Virus record (IMG/VR): IMGVR_UViG_3300008120_006169
Location: 1-64,000 of that record
Strand: one strand, 5' to 3'
From: a virus
Length of the DNA: 64,000 nt
How positions within the stretch are numbered: the first letter of the stretch is position 1; the number at the start of each line of letters is the position of its first letter. Under the pieces are notes generated by a model. The model worked only from the letters and a program-made list of their open reading frames with translations. It made no database searches and was not told the origin of the DNA. The translations under genes were made by a program, and so were the position numbers. Shown here piece by piece: positions 7,362-14,218 of the stretch.

Positions 7362-8182
7362 TTTTGTTTTGTGGGCAAGTTACTATCCTCATCCGCACTC
7401 CTTGGGCTTGTGCCCTTTTTGTATGACCAAAGTTTCCGTTTTGCTCCTTCTTGGATCATTTCGTACACCGCTTGCTCGATGGCTATTCGAACAGCGTATG
7501 TGGTGGGCTCGTTAATAGCAGCCCCGTTCTCAAGTTCAACACTGGTTGTGCCAAGGTCAACAAATTTGAGAACACCTTGATTGTGAGCTGTGCTAAACAC
7601 CGTCTTGCTCACAGCCGTATTCAGCAACACTTCTCCAGTGTTGACTGAAATCACTCGCATGGATATCACAATCTCGTCCACACGATATTGAGTACTGGCA
7701 CCAATGCCTAGCACTCTGGCTCCTCGACCACCAGACGTTATGTTGGTGTCATAACCAATGATGCCACCTTCAATCATGAGTCCAGCTACCAACAAAGGCT
7801 TGAGCGGCTTGGCATCTTTGCCTTCGTACACTTCACGTTGATTGCGAATCAGTTGACGCTCTTTGATCAAGTTGTCCAGGCCTACACGTTCAACCACTGT
7901 GAACCAGTTTGGGGTGTCTTGCAAGGCCTTGATCAAAAACACTTCAGCACCTTGTGTTACCGCTGTAGAAAATAACGCCAGCTTGTCGTTGTTTTTTTTC
8001 TGACCAGTCTTGTCCATGAATCCATATACAGCAACAGGTATTCTTGGACCATCTAACTCGGGCAACACAGCCAACAAATTTTGTCGTGGCACCAATTGAG
8101 GTGGCTGTACATCAAATTGAGTTTGATCCAAACTGGCACACCCAGACACAGCCAACAGCAATGATAAAAACAGTGCTTTCAT
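7358..8182 (-). CDS. csgG: CsgG, outer-membrane curli secretion pore lipoprotein
   Basis: 274 residues (E. coli CsgG is 277). A lipoprotein signal ends in VSGC with Cys15. Conserved CsgG stretches follow: VAVYGFMDKTGQ, FSTAVTQGAEVFLIKAL, FTVVERVGLDNLIKERQ, EGGIIGYDTN, GARVLGIGASTQYRVDEI and the final RKLWSYKK. CsgG forms a nonameric outer-membrane channel for unfolded curlin. In the pore constriction the Phe next to STAV is kept, but the Asn and the nearby Tyr of E. coli (Y51, N55) are replaced in KKNNDKLALF, so the channel bore may differ. Start chosen at the ATG overlapping the csgF stop (TGATG). Confidence 0.95.
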   Translation of the reverse strand: MKALFLSLLLAVSGCASLDQTQFDVQPPQLVPRQNLLAVLPELDGPRIPVAVYGFMDKTGQKKNNDKLALFSTAVTQGAEVFLIKALQDTPNWFTVVERVGLDNLIKERQLIRNQREVYEGKDAKPLKPLLVAGLMIEGGIIGYDTNITSGGRGARVLGIGASTQYRVDEIVISMRVISVNTGEVLLNTAVSKTVFSTAHNQGVLKFVDLGTTSVELENGAAINEPTTYAVRIAIEQAVYEMIQEGAKRKLWSYKKGTSPRSADEDSNLPTKQK

Positions 8183-8622
8183 CAAAATGCAAAACTCGCT
8201 AGTGGCACAGTGATCTCTGTGCGATTGCCATTGCTTTCTAGAATGGTCATGGTTACATCAGTAGAAGTTTTGACCCAACTGATGTTGGTGCCTTGGAAAT
8301 CCATGCTGCCTGTGGTGCCCCCACCGCTGAACAGCGAGTCTGCCAACTGTTTGCTCAACTGAGCGTAGATGCGACTTTCTACGTTGACTAGAAATTTAGC
8401 TATATTGGTTTGTTTGGCAGCAAGCTCGGCTTTGGCTATCCTGCTTGCTTCTTCTTCTCGTAGTTTCTGACGGCGTGTTGCCTCTAGTTGTTCGATTGTA
8501 AGGACGTGACTACTGTAACCGATACCACTGAACGACGGCGAATTAAATTGATGTACTAGTTCAGTGGCGGTGGCTCCAGCTGTAACCAGCATCAAGGCTA
8601 ATGTTGTTATTGTTGTTTTCAT
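8182..8622 (-). CDS. csgF: CsgF, curli secretion accessory protein
   Basis: 146 residues. After a signal peptide (about 1-19) the mature N-terminus reads ELVHQFNSPSFSG, matching the CsgF segment that plugs into the CsgG channel (FQFRNPNFGG in E. coli). A helical linker (about 45-95) and a C-terminal beta region (MDFQGTNISWVKTSTDVTMTI) complete the fold. First gene of the csgF-csgG-curlin-fecR operon; a CsgE gene was not found. A late-type promoter held in a terminator loop lies just upstream. Confidence 0.9.
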   Translation of the reverse strand: MKTTITTLALMLVTAGATATELVHQFNSPSFSGIGYSSHVLTIEQLEATRRQKLREEEASRIAKAELAAKQTNIAKFLVNVESRIYAQLSKQLADSLFSGGGTTGSMDFQGTNISWVKTSTDVTMTILESNGNRTEITVPLASFAF

Positions 8623-8626
8623 AGAA

Positions 8627-8655
8627 AAGCCCCATATAGTATTTACACGGGGCTT
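8627..8655 (-). promoter_or_regulatory. Terminator hairpin with a late-type promoter in its loop, ahead of csgF
   Basis: On the minus strand a 7-bp stem (AAGCCCC with GGGGCTT) encloses a 15-base loop, followed by a short T run. The loop carries TGTAAATA (8647-8640). By T4 late geometry transcription would begin near 8634, past the 5' arm, so late RNA could not form the hairpin while read-through RNA from 8677-8946 would. Confidence 0.5.
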
Positions 8656-8676
8656 CTATGATAATATAACGCGAGT

Positions 8677-8946
8677 TTATTGTTTAGGTGCTTTTTTTGC
8701 CCTAGGTTTAGCAGGTGCCTTGGGTGCAACAGCCTTCTTTACAGCAGGAGCTCGTTTGGCTTTTGGTGCTGACTCAACTGGTGCAGTGGCTTCTACCCTT
8801 ACATGGTCACCAACAGGTGCTGGTTCACTCACTTTAACAACTGGTGGTGGTTCAACTTTGTAAGGTGCAGATTCAGCTTTTACAACAGGTGCTTCTGTGC
8901 CTGGAACTGGCTTGCTGGTAAACCAATTAAAAATAGCTTTTAACAT
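8677..8946 (-). CDS. Lysine/alanine/proline-rich basic-tailed protein
   Basis: 89 residues. The N-terminus (LKAIFNWFTSKP) is weakly amphipathic; the middle is Pro/Val/Glu-rich and the C-terminus is a strongly basic Ala-Lys-Pro tail (KAKRAPAVKK, KPRAKKAPKQ) like histone H1 tails. It may bind nucleic acid or an acidic surface. A ribosome site (AGGAGA) and a late-type element precede it. Function unknown. Confidence 0.65.
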   Translation of the reverse strand: MLKAIFNWFTSKPVPGTEAPVVKAESAPYKVEPPPVVKVSEPAPVGDHVRVEATAPVESAPKAKRAPAVKKAVAPKAPAKPRAKKAPKQ

Positions 8947-8963
8947 TTCAATCTCCTATGTTG

Positions 8964-8971
8964 TATTTAGT
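8964..8971 (-). promoter_or_regulatory. Late-type promoter ACTAAATA
   Basis: Minus-strand ACTAAATA, 17 bases before the ATG at 8946. Same class and spacing as the elements ahead of csgF and the tail fibre genes. Confidence 0.4.
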
Positions 8972-9020
8972 ATGCCGTTTTTGGATTTGGTTTTTAGTGA
9001 CCATCCACTAGAAATAATTG

Positions 9021-9050
9021 TTGCAATGCAACATAATTATCATATATAAT
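9021..9050 (+). promoter_or_regulatory. Sigma70-type promoter of the phasin-like gene
   Basis: TTGCAA (9021-9026) and TATAAT (9045-9050) are 18 bases apart. The transcript would carry a leader of about 55 bases with GGAG (9102-9105) before the ATG at 9112. Confidence 0.6.
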
Positions 9051-9111
9051 AGCACATAGGACGCTGGATAGGCCGGGTCCTATCGCAACTTGCTTAATTA
9101 AGGAGAACACT

Positions 9112-9384
9112 ATGTTTACAGCAGACGCATTCATCGACACCGTACAAACCGGGAAAAGAACTTGGGTTAACACTTTCGTCACAAACGAATTGGTAAAAGA
9201 CGCAATGATCAAGTTCATTGACAATCAAGCCGAATACACCAAGAAAGCATTCAAAGCTACCACAGACGCCGCAACCACTGTTGCCAGCGAAACTGTCAAA
9301 GCCGTGCAAGAAACCACCAAATTTGACTATGTGAAATTTGGCGAAGGCATCATGAAGGCTTACACAGCAACTTCTAAAAAGTAA
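9112..9384 (+). CDS. Phasin-like small helical protein
   Basis: 90 residues, almost all helical, with Ala/Thr/Lys-rich amphipathic stretches (KKAFKATTDAATTVASETVKA) and a GEGIMKAYTATSKK end. The pattern recalls the short phasin family that coats polyhydroxyalkanoate granules, but similarity by eye is weak, and a generic amphipathic protein is an alternative. It has its own promoter, ribosome site and terminator, so it is a single-gene unit at the edge of the accessory region. Confidence 0.6.
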   Translation: MFTADAFIDTVQTGKRTWVNTFVTNELVKDAMIKFIDNQAEYTKKAFKATTDAATTVASETVKAVQETTKFDYVKFGEGIMKAYTATSKK

Positions 9385-9401
9385 TACTCAAGTATTACAA
9401 T

Positions 9402-9429
9402 AGCCCTACTGCATGTAGGGCTTTTTTTT
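9402..9429 (+). terminator. Intrinsic terminator abutting the next promoter
   Basis: 8-bp stem AGCCCTAC/GTAGGGCT with loop TGCAT followed by seven further T. Three bases (GGG) separate it from the next -35 box. It is part of a 119-base segment repeated at 26834. Confidence 0.9.
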
Positions 9430-9432
9430 GGG

Positions 9433-9461
9433 TTGACCGGAAATTCTCGATCTGCTATACT
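9433..9461 (+). promoter_or_regulatory. Early-type promoter TTGACC-17-TATACT
   Basis: TTGACC (9433-9438), 17 bases, extended -10 TGC then TATACT (9456-9461). Leader contains AAGGAG before the ATG at 9492. Confidence 0.85.
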
Positions 9462-9491
9462 ATGGACATGTTAACGCAAAAGGAGCCCAAA

Positions 9492-9818
9492 ATGCTTGCA
9501 CTAGACAATATTGAATCTGTCCATAACACTGCTACCGCCGCCGCAGAACGTGCCGAAGCAGACTTCCGTGCCCAACACGGTGAACCTGGTTACTGTGGTT
9601 TTGCCTGGGTGCATGTGAGCGAAAAGGCTTCGACCAAGTTGGGTCGTGCGCTCAAAAGTGTGGGCTTCCGCAAGAGCTACCACGGTGGCCTGGATCTGTG
9701 GAACCCCGGTGGTTCAGGCACCCAGAGCATGGACATCAAAGAAGCAGGCGCCCAAGCCTATGCTGACGTTCTGCGCAGTTTTGGTATCAATGCATACATG
9801 AGCTCACGTGCCGATTGA
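9492..9818 (+). CDS. Conserved phage protein of unknown function (108 aa)
   Basis: 108 residues from the ATG at 9492 behind AAGGAGCCCAAA; the in-frame ATG at 9462 lies in the promoter and is not the start. Contains CGFAWVHVSEKASTKLGRAL and YHGGLDLWNPGG, a soluble mixed alpha/beta protein. The TGA stop (9816-9818) lies inside the next -35 box. Looks like a member of a widespread phage family, without known role. Confidence 0.8.
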   Translation: MLALDNIESVHNTATAAAERAEADFRAQHGEPGYCGFAWVHVSEKASTKLGRALKSVGFRKSYHGGLDLWNPGGSGTQSMDIKEAGAQAYADVLRSFGINAYMSSRAD

Positions 9819-9843
9819 CCAATAAAAGCCAATCTGCTATAAT
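9815..9843 (+). promoter_or_regulatory. Early-type promoter TTGACC-17-TATAAT, leaderless
   Basis: TTGACC (9815-9820), 17 bases, TGC-TATAAT (9838-9843). Six bases separate the -10 from the ATG at 9850, so the mRNA should start at or near the start codon. The stop codon of the upstream gene lies in the -35 box. Confidence 0.8.
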
Positions 9844-9849
9844 TACATC

Positions 9850-10002
9850 ATGAAGACACTAAGTTTCAAGCTCGAAATACCTCGCCAGCGCCGTCGTGCG
9901 GTGGAGTTGTACTCACGCGATACCCCTTTCAGACTCAAAGTAGAAAGGTTGCGGGTGGCGTACACTCGCAAAATCAAACACCGTCAGCGCGATGAACACT
10001 AA
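9850..10002 (+). CDS. Small basic protein (50 aa), predicted leaderless mRNA
   Basis: An ATG six bases after a strong -10 opens 50 codons. The product is rich in Arg and Lys (PRQRRRAVELYSR, RKIKHRQRDEH), suggesting nucleic-acid or ribosome binding. Its end overlaps the start of the lipoprotein gene at 9992 by 11 bases. No homologue recognised. Confidence 0.6.
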   Translation: MKTLSFKLEIPRQRRRAVELYSRDTPFRLKVERLRVAYTRKIKHRQRDEH

Positions 10003-10243
10003 ACATCTGGCACCTTTGCTATTGATCACATTGATAGGGTGTGCATCAGCACCTAGACCCATGCCAATAGATGTGGCCATCATGCCAGATGACTGTGCCA
10101 ATAGGTCTGCCATTGCCAGGTGGATCGAAAGTCAAGATTTAATTCCTCGTCAATCATTTCAAAGTGAGCAAGATTATGCACGTCAGCGATCGCAAATTCG
10201 CCACCGTCTTTGGACTCTGCGTTACAATTGTCAGCCTGTGTAG
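9992..10243 (+). CDS. Small lipoprotein
   Basis: 83 residues. A lipoprotein signal with lipobox LIGC (Cys17) is followed by a Pro-rich linker and a charged helical domain ending RYNCQPV. Anchored in the envelope. It overlaps the next lipoprotein gene and belongs to a run of exported proteins (9992-11964). Family not recognised. Confidence 0.7.
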   Translation: MNTKHLAPLLLITLIGCASAPRPMPIDVAIMPDDCANRSAIARWIESQDLIPRQSFQSEQDYARQRSQIRHRLWTLRYNCQPV

Positions 10244-10520
10244 TGGGTGCGCCGTTACCAATGTCAGTCGCATGCCCATGTCCGAGCGTGATCTAAATTT
10301 TTTCCAGCCCAACTGTCGTATCAAAGAACAACAGATTGCGATGTTGCAAAGCATGAGGCAATCAGAAGATGAGATGCTGTTTGCTGGACTAGGAAACATT
10401 GGCAATTTTTGGACACAAATAACTGACCCAGACGGCTATCAACGCAGACAAGAAATTGCATCTGGTGCCATAAACAAACAGATAAATTGGAATCTGCAAC
10501 ATTTAAAACACTGCTCATGA
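10176..10520 (+). CDS. Lipoprotein of unknown function
   Basis: 114 residues from ATG 10176 (GTG 10164 is an alternative). The N-terminus has a hydrophobic run and lipobox CSGC (Cys near 24). The mature part is helical (KEQQIAMLQSMRQSEDE) with two further cysteines. It overlaps both neighbours, so it is co-expressed with them. Confidence 0.65.
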   Translation: MHVSDRKFATVFGLCVTIVSLCSGCAVTNVSRMPMSERDLNFFQPNCRIKEQQIAMLQSMRQSEDEMLFAGLGNIGNFWTQITDPDGYQRRQEIASGAINKQINWNLQHLKHCS

Positions 10521-11077
10521 AAAAACTAGTCATTGCTCTCATGTTACCTGCGGCAGTAGCAGCCGGTGAATGCGTTTTACAAAGCAAAACAGCCACTAAT
10601 GGTCGTGCGCAGATACTTGAGAGATCTGCGTTGACACAGACTGTAACTCCAGAAATTAATGGAAAGAAACGATGCATTGTGAGTTTCCGTGCAAGGATTG
10701 GAAACCAGTGGCTTACTGCTCACGGTGACCAGTCTTTTGATCTTTCTCAATCCGAACAGTCAGCATGCAATATTGCACTAACTCGAGCAGAAGCAGAAGT
10801 GCAAAGTCGAAGCGGACAAACGTCTGTAGCTACAGAATCCGTTGTGGTGTGTTCGGATAGACCCGAACACCAAACAATTCGAAAGACCACAGTGGGCACA
10901 GTGGGCCTGGTAAGCCAGTTTAGACCGCATCCAGACCGCAATAGAGAGTTTTGGCACAACGGCGCTCGGTGCCGTTGGTTTTTGGATACTGAATTCCAAG
11001 CACAAGACATTGCTGTGGTACAAGGAATCATTTGCCAAATGCAAGATGCAAAGTGGATAGTGGTTGACAAATTTTAA
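10517..11077 (+). CDS. Exported cysteine-containing protein
   Basis: 186 residues from the ATG of an ATGA overlap. A signal peptide (about 1-17, ends VAA) precedes a soluble domain with several cysteines (GECVLQ, KKRCIVSFRARIG, SACNIALTRAEAEVQSRSG, GARCRWFL). The central segment with regularly placed Ala (NIALTRAEAEV) recalls LPP20-type domains. Probably periplasmic. Its last codons carry the -35 box of the next gene's promoter. Confidence 0.7.
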   Translation: MKKLVIALMLPAAVAAGECVLQSKTATNGRAQILERSALTQTVTPEINGKKRCIVSFRARIGNQWLTAHGDQSFDLSQSEQSACNIALTRAEAEVQSRSGQTSVATESVVVCSDRPEHQTIRKTTVGTVGLVSQFRPHPDRNREFWHNGARCRWFLDTEFQAQDIAVVQGIICQMQDAKWIVVDKF

Positions 11078-11092
11078 TCAATCTGCTACAAT
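11064..11092 (+). promoter_or_regulatory. Sigma70-type promoter TTGACA-17-TACAAT
   Basis: TTGACA (11064-11069) within the coding end of the upstream gene, 17 bases, TGC-TACAAT (11087-11092). Drives the LPP20-like lipoprotein gene. Confidence 0.75.
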
Positions 11093-11124
11093 GCTTTATC
11101 CGTTAACTAACCTGAAAGGTGTGT

Positions 11125-11964
11125 ATGAAACTCGTTAAACTTTCTGTTGTGGCAATCAGTGCCGGTCTTGTGGCTTGTGCCAGTGCTCAAAAAGCCGAAG
11201 TGCCCGTGCCACAGGTGGTAGCACAACCAGCACCACAAGTGTATCAAGCCCCGGTACATCCGTATGCCATGCCAGCCCAGCCTCAGCGTGTGATACCCCG
11301 TGCGCCAGAATGGTTTGTACGCCTGCCTGAAGATACCGCAGAGATGACCTTTGCGGCTGGTACAGCAGTCAGCACAGACGAACAAATGGCCTACGACAAA
11401 GCTCGTATGGCAGCTGAACGCAAGTTGATTGAGCAGATGTATGCTCGTATTACCACACAGACCAATAACTTTAGATCTGATCGTGGCCAAGCTCTGGTTG
11501 AAAACTTCCAGCAGGTCACTCGCAAGAATGCCAATGGTGAGTTGAGTGGAGCTCAACGGGTAGACAGTCAAGCCACCCATGACGGGCAGTACTACAAGGT
11601 CTATGTGTTGTTGCGTCTGCCCCTTGGAGCCGCAAACACAATTCAAACTCGACGAGAACAAACTCAGTTGACACGCGAACTTGAAATCCGCAGTCGGGCC
11701 GCTGAACAAAACATGGATCGTAACGAAGCAGTTGAGCGCAAAACTCAGCAAGATACTGATGCCAATCTTGAACGTAGCTTGGTTCCGCAAAGTCGAATTG
11801 AACCTGTAAAAGTGGAAACGGAACCAAAACCGGCTCCTAGTGTAGTAAGCACCACACAAGGTGAACTAAAATTACTGGACGTGGACAATGAGGAATACAA
11901 GCGCAAACGAGCAGAAGCATTGGCCAAGCCTAATGCAGTGGTTGGACAAATTACCCTGCAATAA
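11125..11964 (+). CDS. LPP20-family outer-membrane lipoprotein
   Basis: 279 residues from ATG 11125. A lipoprotein signal ends LVAC (Cys18). A Pro/Gln/Val-rich linker (about 25-65) leads to an LPP20-like domain (about 68-175): PEWFVRLPED, FAAGTAVSTDEQMAYDKARMAAERKL. A charged coiled coil (about 180-235) follows, and the C-terminus ends VVGQITLQ. Relatives of this fold include FlgP and other surface lipoproteins. It has its own promoter and a terminator, and is the last of four exported proteins in a row; its role in a phage is unclear, possibly envelope modification with the curli system. Confidence 0.8.
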   Translation: MKLVKLSVVAISAGLVACASAQKAEVPVPQVVAQPAPQVYQAPVHPYAMPAQPQRVIPRAPEWFVRLPEDTAEMTFAAGTAVSTDEQMAYDKARMAAERKLIEQMYARITTQTNNFRSDRGQALVENFQQVTRKNANGELSGAQRVDSQATHDGQYYKVYVLLRLPLGAANTIQTRREQTQLTRELEIRSRAAEQNMDRNEAVERKTQQDTDANLERSLVPQSRIEPVKVETEPKPAPSVVSTTQGELKLLDVDNEEYKRKRAEALAKPNAVVGQITLQ

Positions 11965-11970
11965 ACGGCG

Positions 11971-11978
11971 TATAAATA
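11971..11978 (+). promoter_or_regulatory. Late-type promoter TATAAATA (perfect T4 late consensus)
   Basis: TATAAATA lies directly before the terminator hairpin at 11981-12000 and 36 bases before the ClpP-like start at 12015. A transcript starting six bases downstream would lack part of the hairpin's 5' arm. Confidence 0.55.
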
Positions 11979-11980
11979 AA

Positions 11981-12000
11981 GGCAGCTTCGGCTGCCTTTT
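11981..12000 (+). terminator. Intrinsic terminator with C(TTCG)G tetraloop
   Basis: 6-bp stem GGCAGC/GCTGCC closed by the very stable TTCG loop, then TTTT. It ends the lipoprotein transcript and stands only 14 bases before the next start codon. Confidence 0.85.
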
Positions 12001-12014
12001 CCTACATTCAAATT

Positions 12015-12590
12015 ATGACCACAGATAACTCCCTACAAATTGAGCAGACTCACACCCAAGCCTTGGCCGACGCTGGAATGTATGTTTTTATGGGCGAGGT
12101 TGATGATGATAACATCAAACCCATAATTGAATGGATCCTGCACGAGAACTTTGTGGCCAAGAAAAAACGCAAAGAACTCTTGCTAATGATTTGCTCAGAA
12201 GGTGGAGACATGAGTTCAGCATTTGCCTTGATTGATGTCATGCGCAGTTCGGTCATTCCAATCAAAGCTGTGGGGCTGGGGCAAATTGCCAGTGCCGGAT
12301 TGTTGATCTTTTTGGCAGGAACACCAGGACGCAGAACACTCACTCCTAATACGTCAATCATGAGTCACCAGTATGCCTGGGGCAGTGATGGCAAACATCA
12401 TGAACTATTGGCCACAATTAAAGAGTTTGAGCTCACACAAAAACGCATGGTACAGCATTATATAGATTGTACAGGTCTAAGCGAAGACCAAATCAAGCAA
12501 CATCTGTTGCCACCGCATGACGTTTATTTGGGTGCGGATGATGCCCTGCGGCTGGGTATCTGTGATCACATCAGCCAAGTGACTCGTTAA
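12015..12590 (+). CDS. ClpP-family serine protease (divergent)
   Basis: 191 residues in the ClpP/crotonase fold. The catalytic Ser is in GQIASAG (S93) and the His in MSHQYAWG (H118); the third residue lies in the C-terminal third. SEGGDMSSAFALIDVM matches the ClpP oxyanion strand (NSPGGS), with Glu for Pro. It is shorter at the N-terminus than ClpP, so ClpX/ClpA docking may differ. It may process phage proteins or pair with the canonical ClpP at 14219. A perfect late-type promoter upstream suggests late expression. It overlaps the end of the converging gene by 4 bases. Confidence 0.85.
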   Translation: MTTDNSLQIEQTHTQALADAGMYVFMGEVDDDNIKPIIEWILHENFVAKKKRKELLLMICSEGGDMSSAFALIDVMRSSVIPIKAVGLGQIASAGLLIFLAGTPGRRTLTPNTSIMSHQYAWGSDGKHHELLATIKEFELTQKRMVQHYIDCTGLSEDQIKQHLLPPHDVYLGADDALRLGICDHISQVTR

Positions 12591-14167
12591 TTACGTCTGC
12601 GTTCTCTGCCCAACACTTCAGCAGTCACCTGAGGTTGTGCTGGGTTTCTAGCTGTTTTCACGCCCGGACCTGTGAGTCTACCAACAGGCGCCACAGCAGG
12701 TGCCACAGCAGGTGCCACTGGCTGCACGGCCCCTCTTGGAACCAACTGTGGAAATTGGCGTTCTAGTGCAGGAATAATTTGCTCTTTTGGTGTTTTGTTA
12801 GCTATCATGTTCAAGGTTGACTTGGCAATTTGCGCTATTAACTTTTGATTGTTGATGCCACGTCTGCCTGCCAATGTCATGACCCAATCAGTCAACGCAG
12901 AATTGAATGTTGAAGCTGCCATAGGATTTTTTCCTTTGGACAACTGTGTCAATCCTTGTCGAGCCGCGTCACCACCAAATGATGTTTGTTGAACTCCAAT
13001 CTGTGGATACACTGATCTAACAGGATCTTTTGTGGCACTAATGTATGGAGTACTGGCGTGGAATCTCAGTCCTTGTGCCAGTAATTGTTCTGCATCATTG
13101 TAGTATATGAATACTTTGCTGTTCAAGTTAAGATAGAGCACGCCGTCGTCTTCTTTTTTGCTCATGTAATAATTGAAACTGGCCTGACTCCATTGTTGTG
13201 CAGCCGATCCGCTGTCGCCAGTTTCGATAGCTGTCATAATGCCATTTATATTTTTTTTCAATCTTGTGGCATACTCTTTTCTACTGCCTTTGATATTGCC
13301 AAATATGAGAGATATACACCGTTGAGTCAGTGCCAGGAATTTATCACTGTCTGCTGGAGAAAGAAGTTTGTTAAAGTCTATGGCCTGGTTCAAATTCATG
13401 CCGCTGCCGGACAATTTGCGTTTGAGATTTTTGTATGCCTTGTGAGATTTCACAAAATTATTCAACGTCACTGCGGATGCTTCAAATCCTTCTGCTGGCC
13501 TAACTTCTTGATCTCCAAATCTGGCAGCACCACCCATTTCAGTTTTTAATTCTACTTGGTAAACTTTACCACCTGACTTGATTTGTAAGTCACCCTTTTT
13601 AGATCCGCTGTCCTCGTCATTGTCTTGTTTTGAACTTTTGCCTGCCACAGTAATACTTTTGCTCAGTACGTTCAATCCAAATTCGCCTCGTCCCATGCCT
13701 AATTCCTGGATCATCATAACTTCGTCAACAAATTCTTTTGTGACTGGATTTTCAGTATAACCAGTGAATACCACAGGAAAGTCAACTTTTTCATTGCTCA
13801 GCAGGGCCTGGGTGTTGACCAACCGATCGCTTTTCCAGGTATTGAAAAAATCAGCACGTTGCAACGGCGTGGCACCAACTTCTTCCATGATGTTCATTGC
13901 TAGTCTTGCCAGAACTTTTTTAGCATCTTGCACAGCTTGATCTTGCACAGCTTCAATTTCTTTACTGATTGATCCCATTCTTCCACCATGTGAAATATGC
14001 GACAGCAGATCTTCAATTTCTTTAAGAGCTTTTGCAGTAGCAGGGTCGTCTGGAAGATCCTTGATTCTTCTAGAAATCACGTCTTTCATGCCTTCAAGTT
14101 CAGGGGCAAATTGAGCGTTGACTTCTTCAGTCAGTATGTTGTCGAGTAAATTGAGTAGATCACGCAT
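12587..14167 (-). CDS. Large phage protein with a possible PD-(D/E)XK-like motif
   Basis: 526 residues. The N-terminal 110 are helical; the middle holds [39 protein letters not shown]; the C-terminus has a Pro/Ala/Val repeat ([13 protein letters not shown]) and a basic tail. The GDL...VELK arrangement (about residues 193-209) fits the acidic-x(n)-ExK core of PD-(D/E)XK nucleases, though a structural protein is equally possible. Length and placement between two ClpP proteases raise the option that it is a substrate or virion component. The start at 14167 overlaps the clpP promoter. Not identified with certainty. Confidence 0.7.
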   Translation of the reverse strand: MRDLLNLLDNILTEEVNAQFAPELEGMKDVISRRIKDLPDDPATAKALKEIEDLLSHISHGGRMGSISKEIEAVQDQAVQDAKKVLARLAMNIMEEVGATPLQRADFFNTWKSDRLVNTQALLSNEKVDFPVVFTGYTENPVTKEFVDEVMMIQELGMGRGEFGLNVLSKSITVAGKSSKQDNDEDSGSKKGDLQIKSGGKVYQVELKTEMGGAARFGDQEVRPAEGFEASAVTLNNFVKSHKAYKNLKRKLSGSGMNLNQAIDFNKLLSPADSDKFLALTQRCISLIFGNIKGSRKEYATRLKKNINGIMTAIETGDSGSAAQQWSQASFNYYMSKKEDDGVLYLNLNSKVFIYYNDAEQLLAQGLRFHASTPYISATKDPVRSVYPQIGVQQTSFGGDAARQGLTQLSKGKNPMAASTFNSALTDWVMTLAGRRGINNQKLIAQIAKSTLNMIANKTPKEQIIPALERQFPQLVPRGAVQPVAPAVAPAVAPVGRLTGPGVKTARNPAQPQVTAEVLGRERRRN

Positions 14168-14195
14168 TGTTTTCTTCCGAGAATAATGCTATACT
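14167..14195 (+). promoter_or_regulatory. Sigma70-type promoter of clpP
   Basis: TTGTTT (14167-14172), 17 bases, TGC-TATACT (14190-14195), 23 bases before the clpP ATG. It overlaps the first codon of the divergent gene. Confidence 0.65.
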
Positions 14196-14218
14196 TATGC
14201 AATCAACCAGGAGACCCC

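Larger units (their letters stand above)
9376..9494 (+). repeat. 119-base terminator-promoter cassette, copy 1
   Basis: From the last lysine codon of the upstream gene through stop, terminator, promoter, leader and ribosome site to the next ATG, this segment is nearly the same as 26834-26952 and has identical length. Differences are mostly in the hairpin loop and the promoter spacer. Confidence 0.85.

Noticed and set aside
10154-11070. Minus-strand frames across the lipoprotein cluster
   Set aside because: The plus strand shows lipoboxes, signal peptides and overlaps; the minus frames have none.
12050-13760. Frames opposite the ClpP-like and 526-residue genes
   Set aside because: Composition-driven shadows; the other strand has clear protein motifs.
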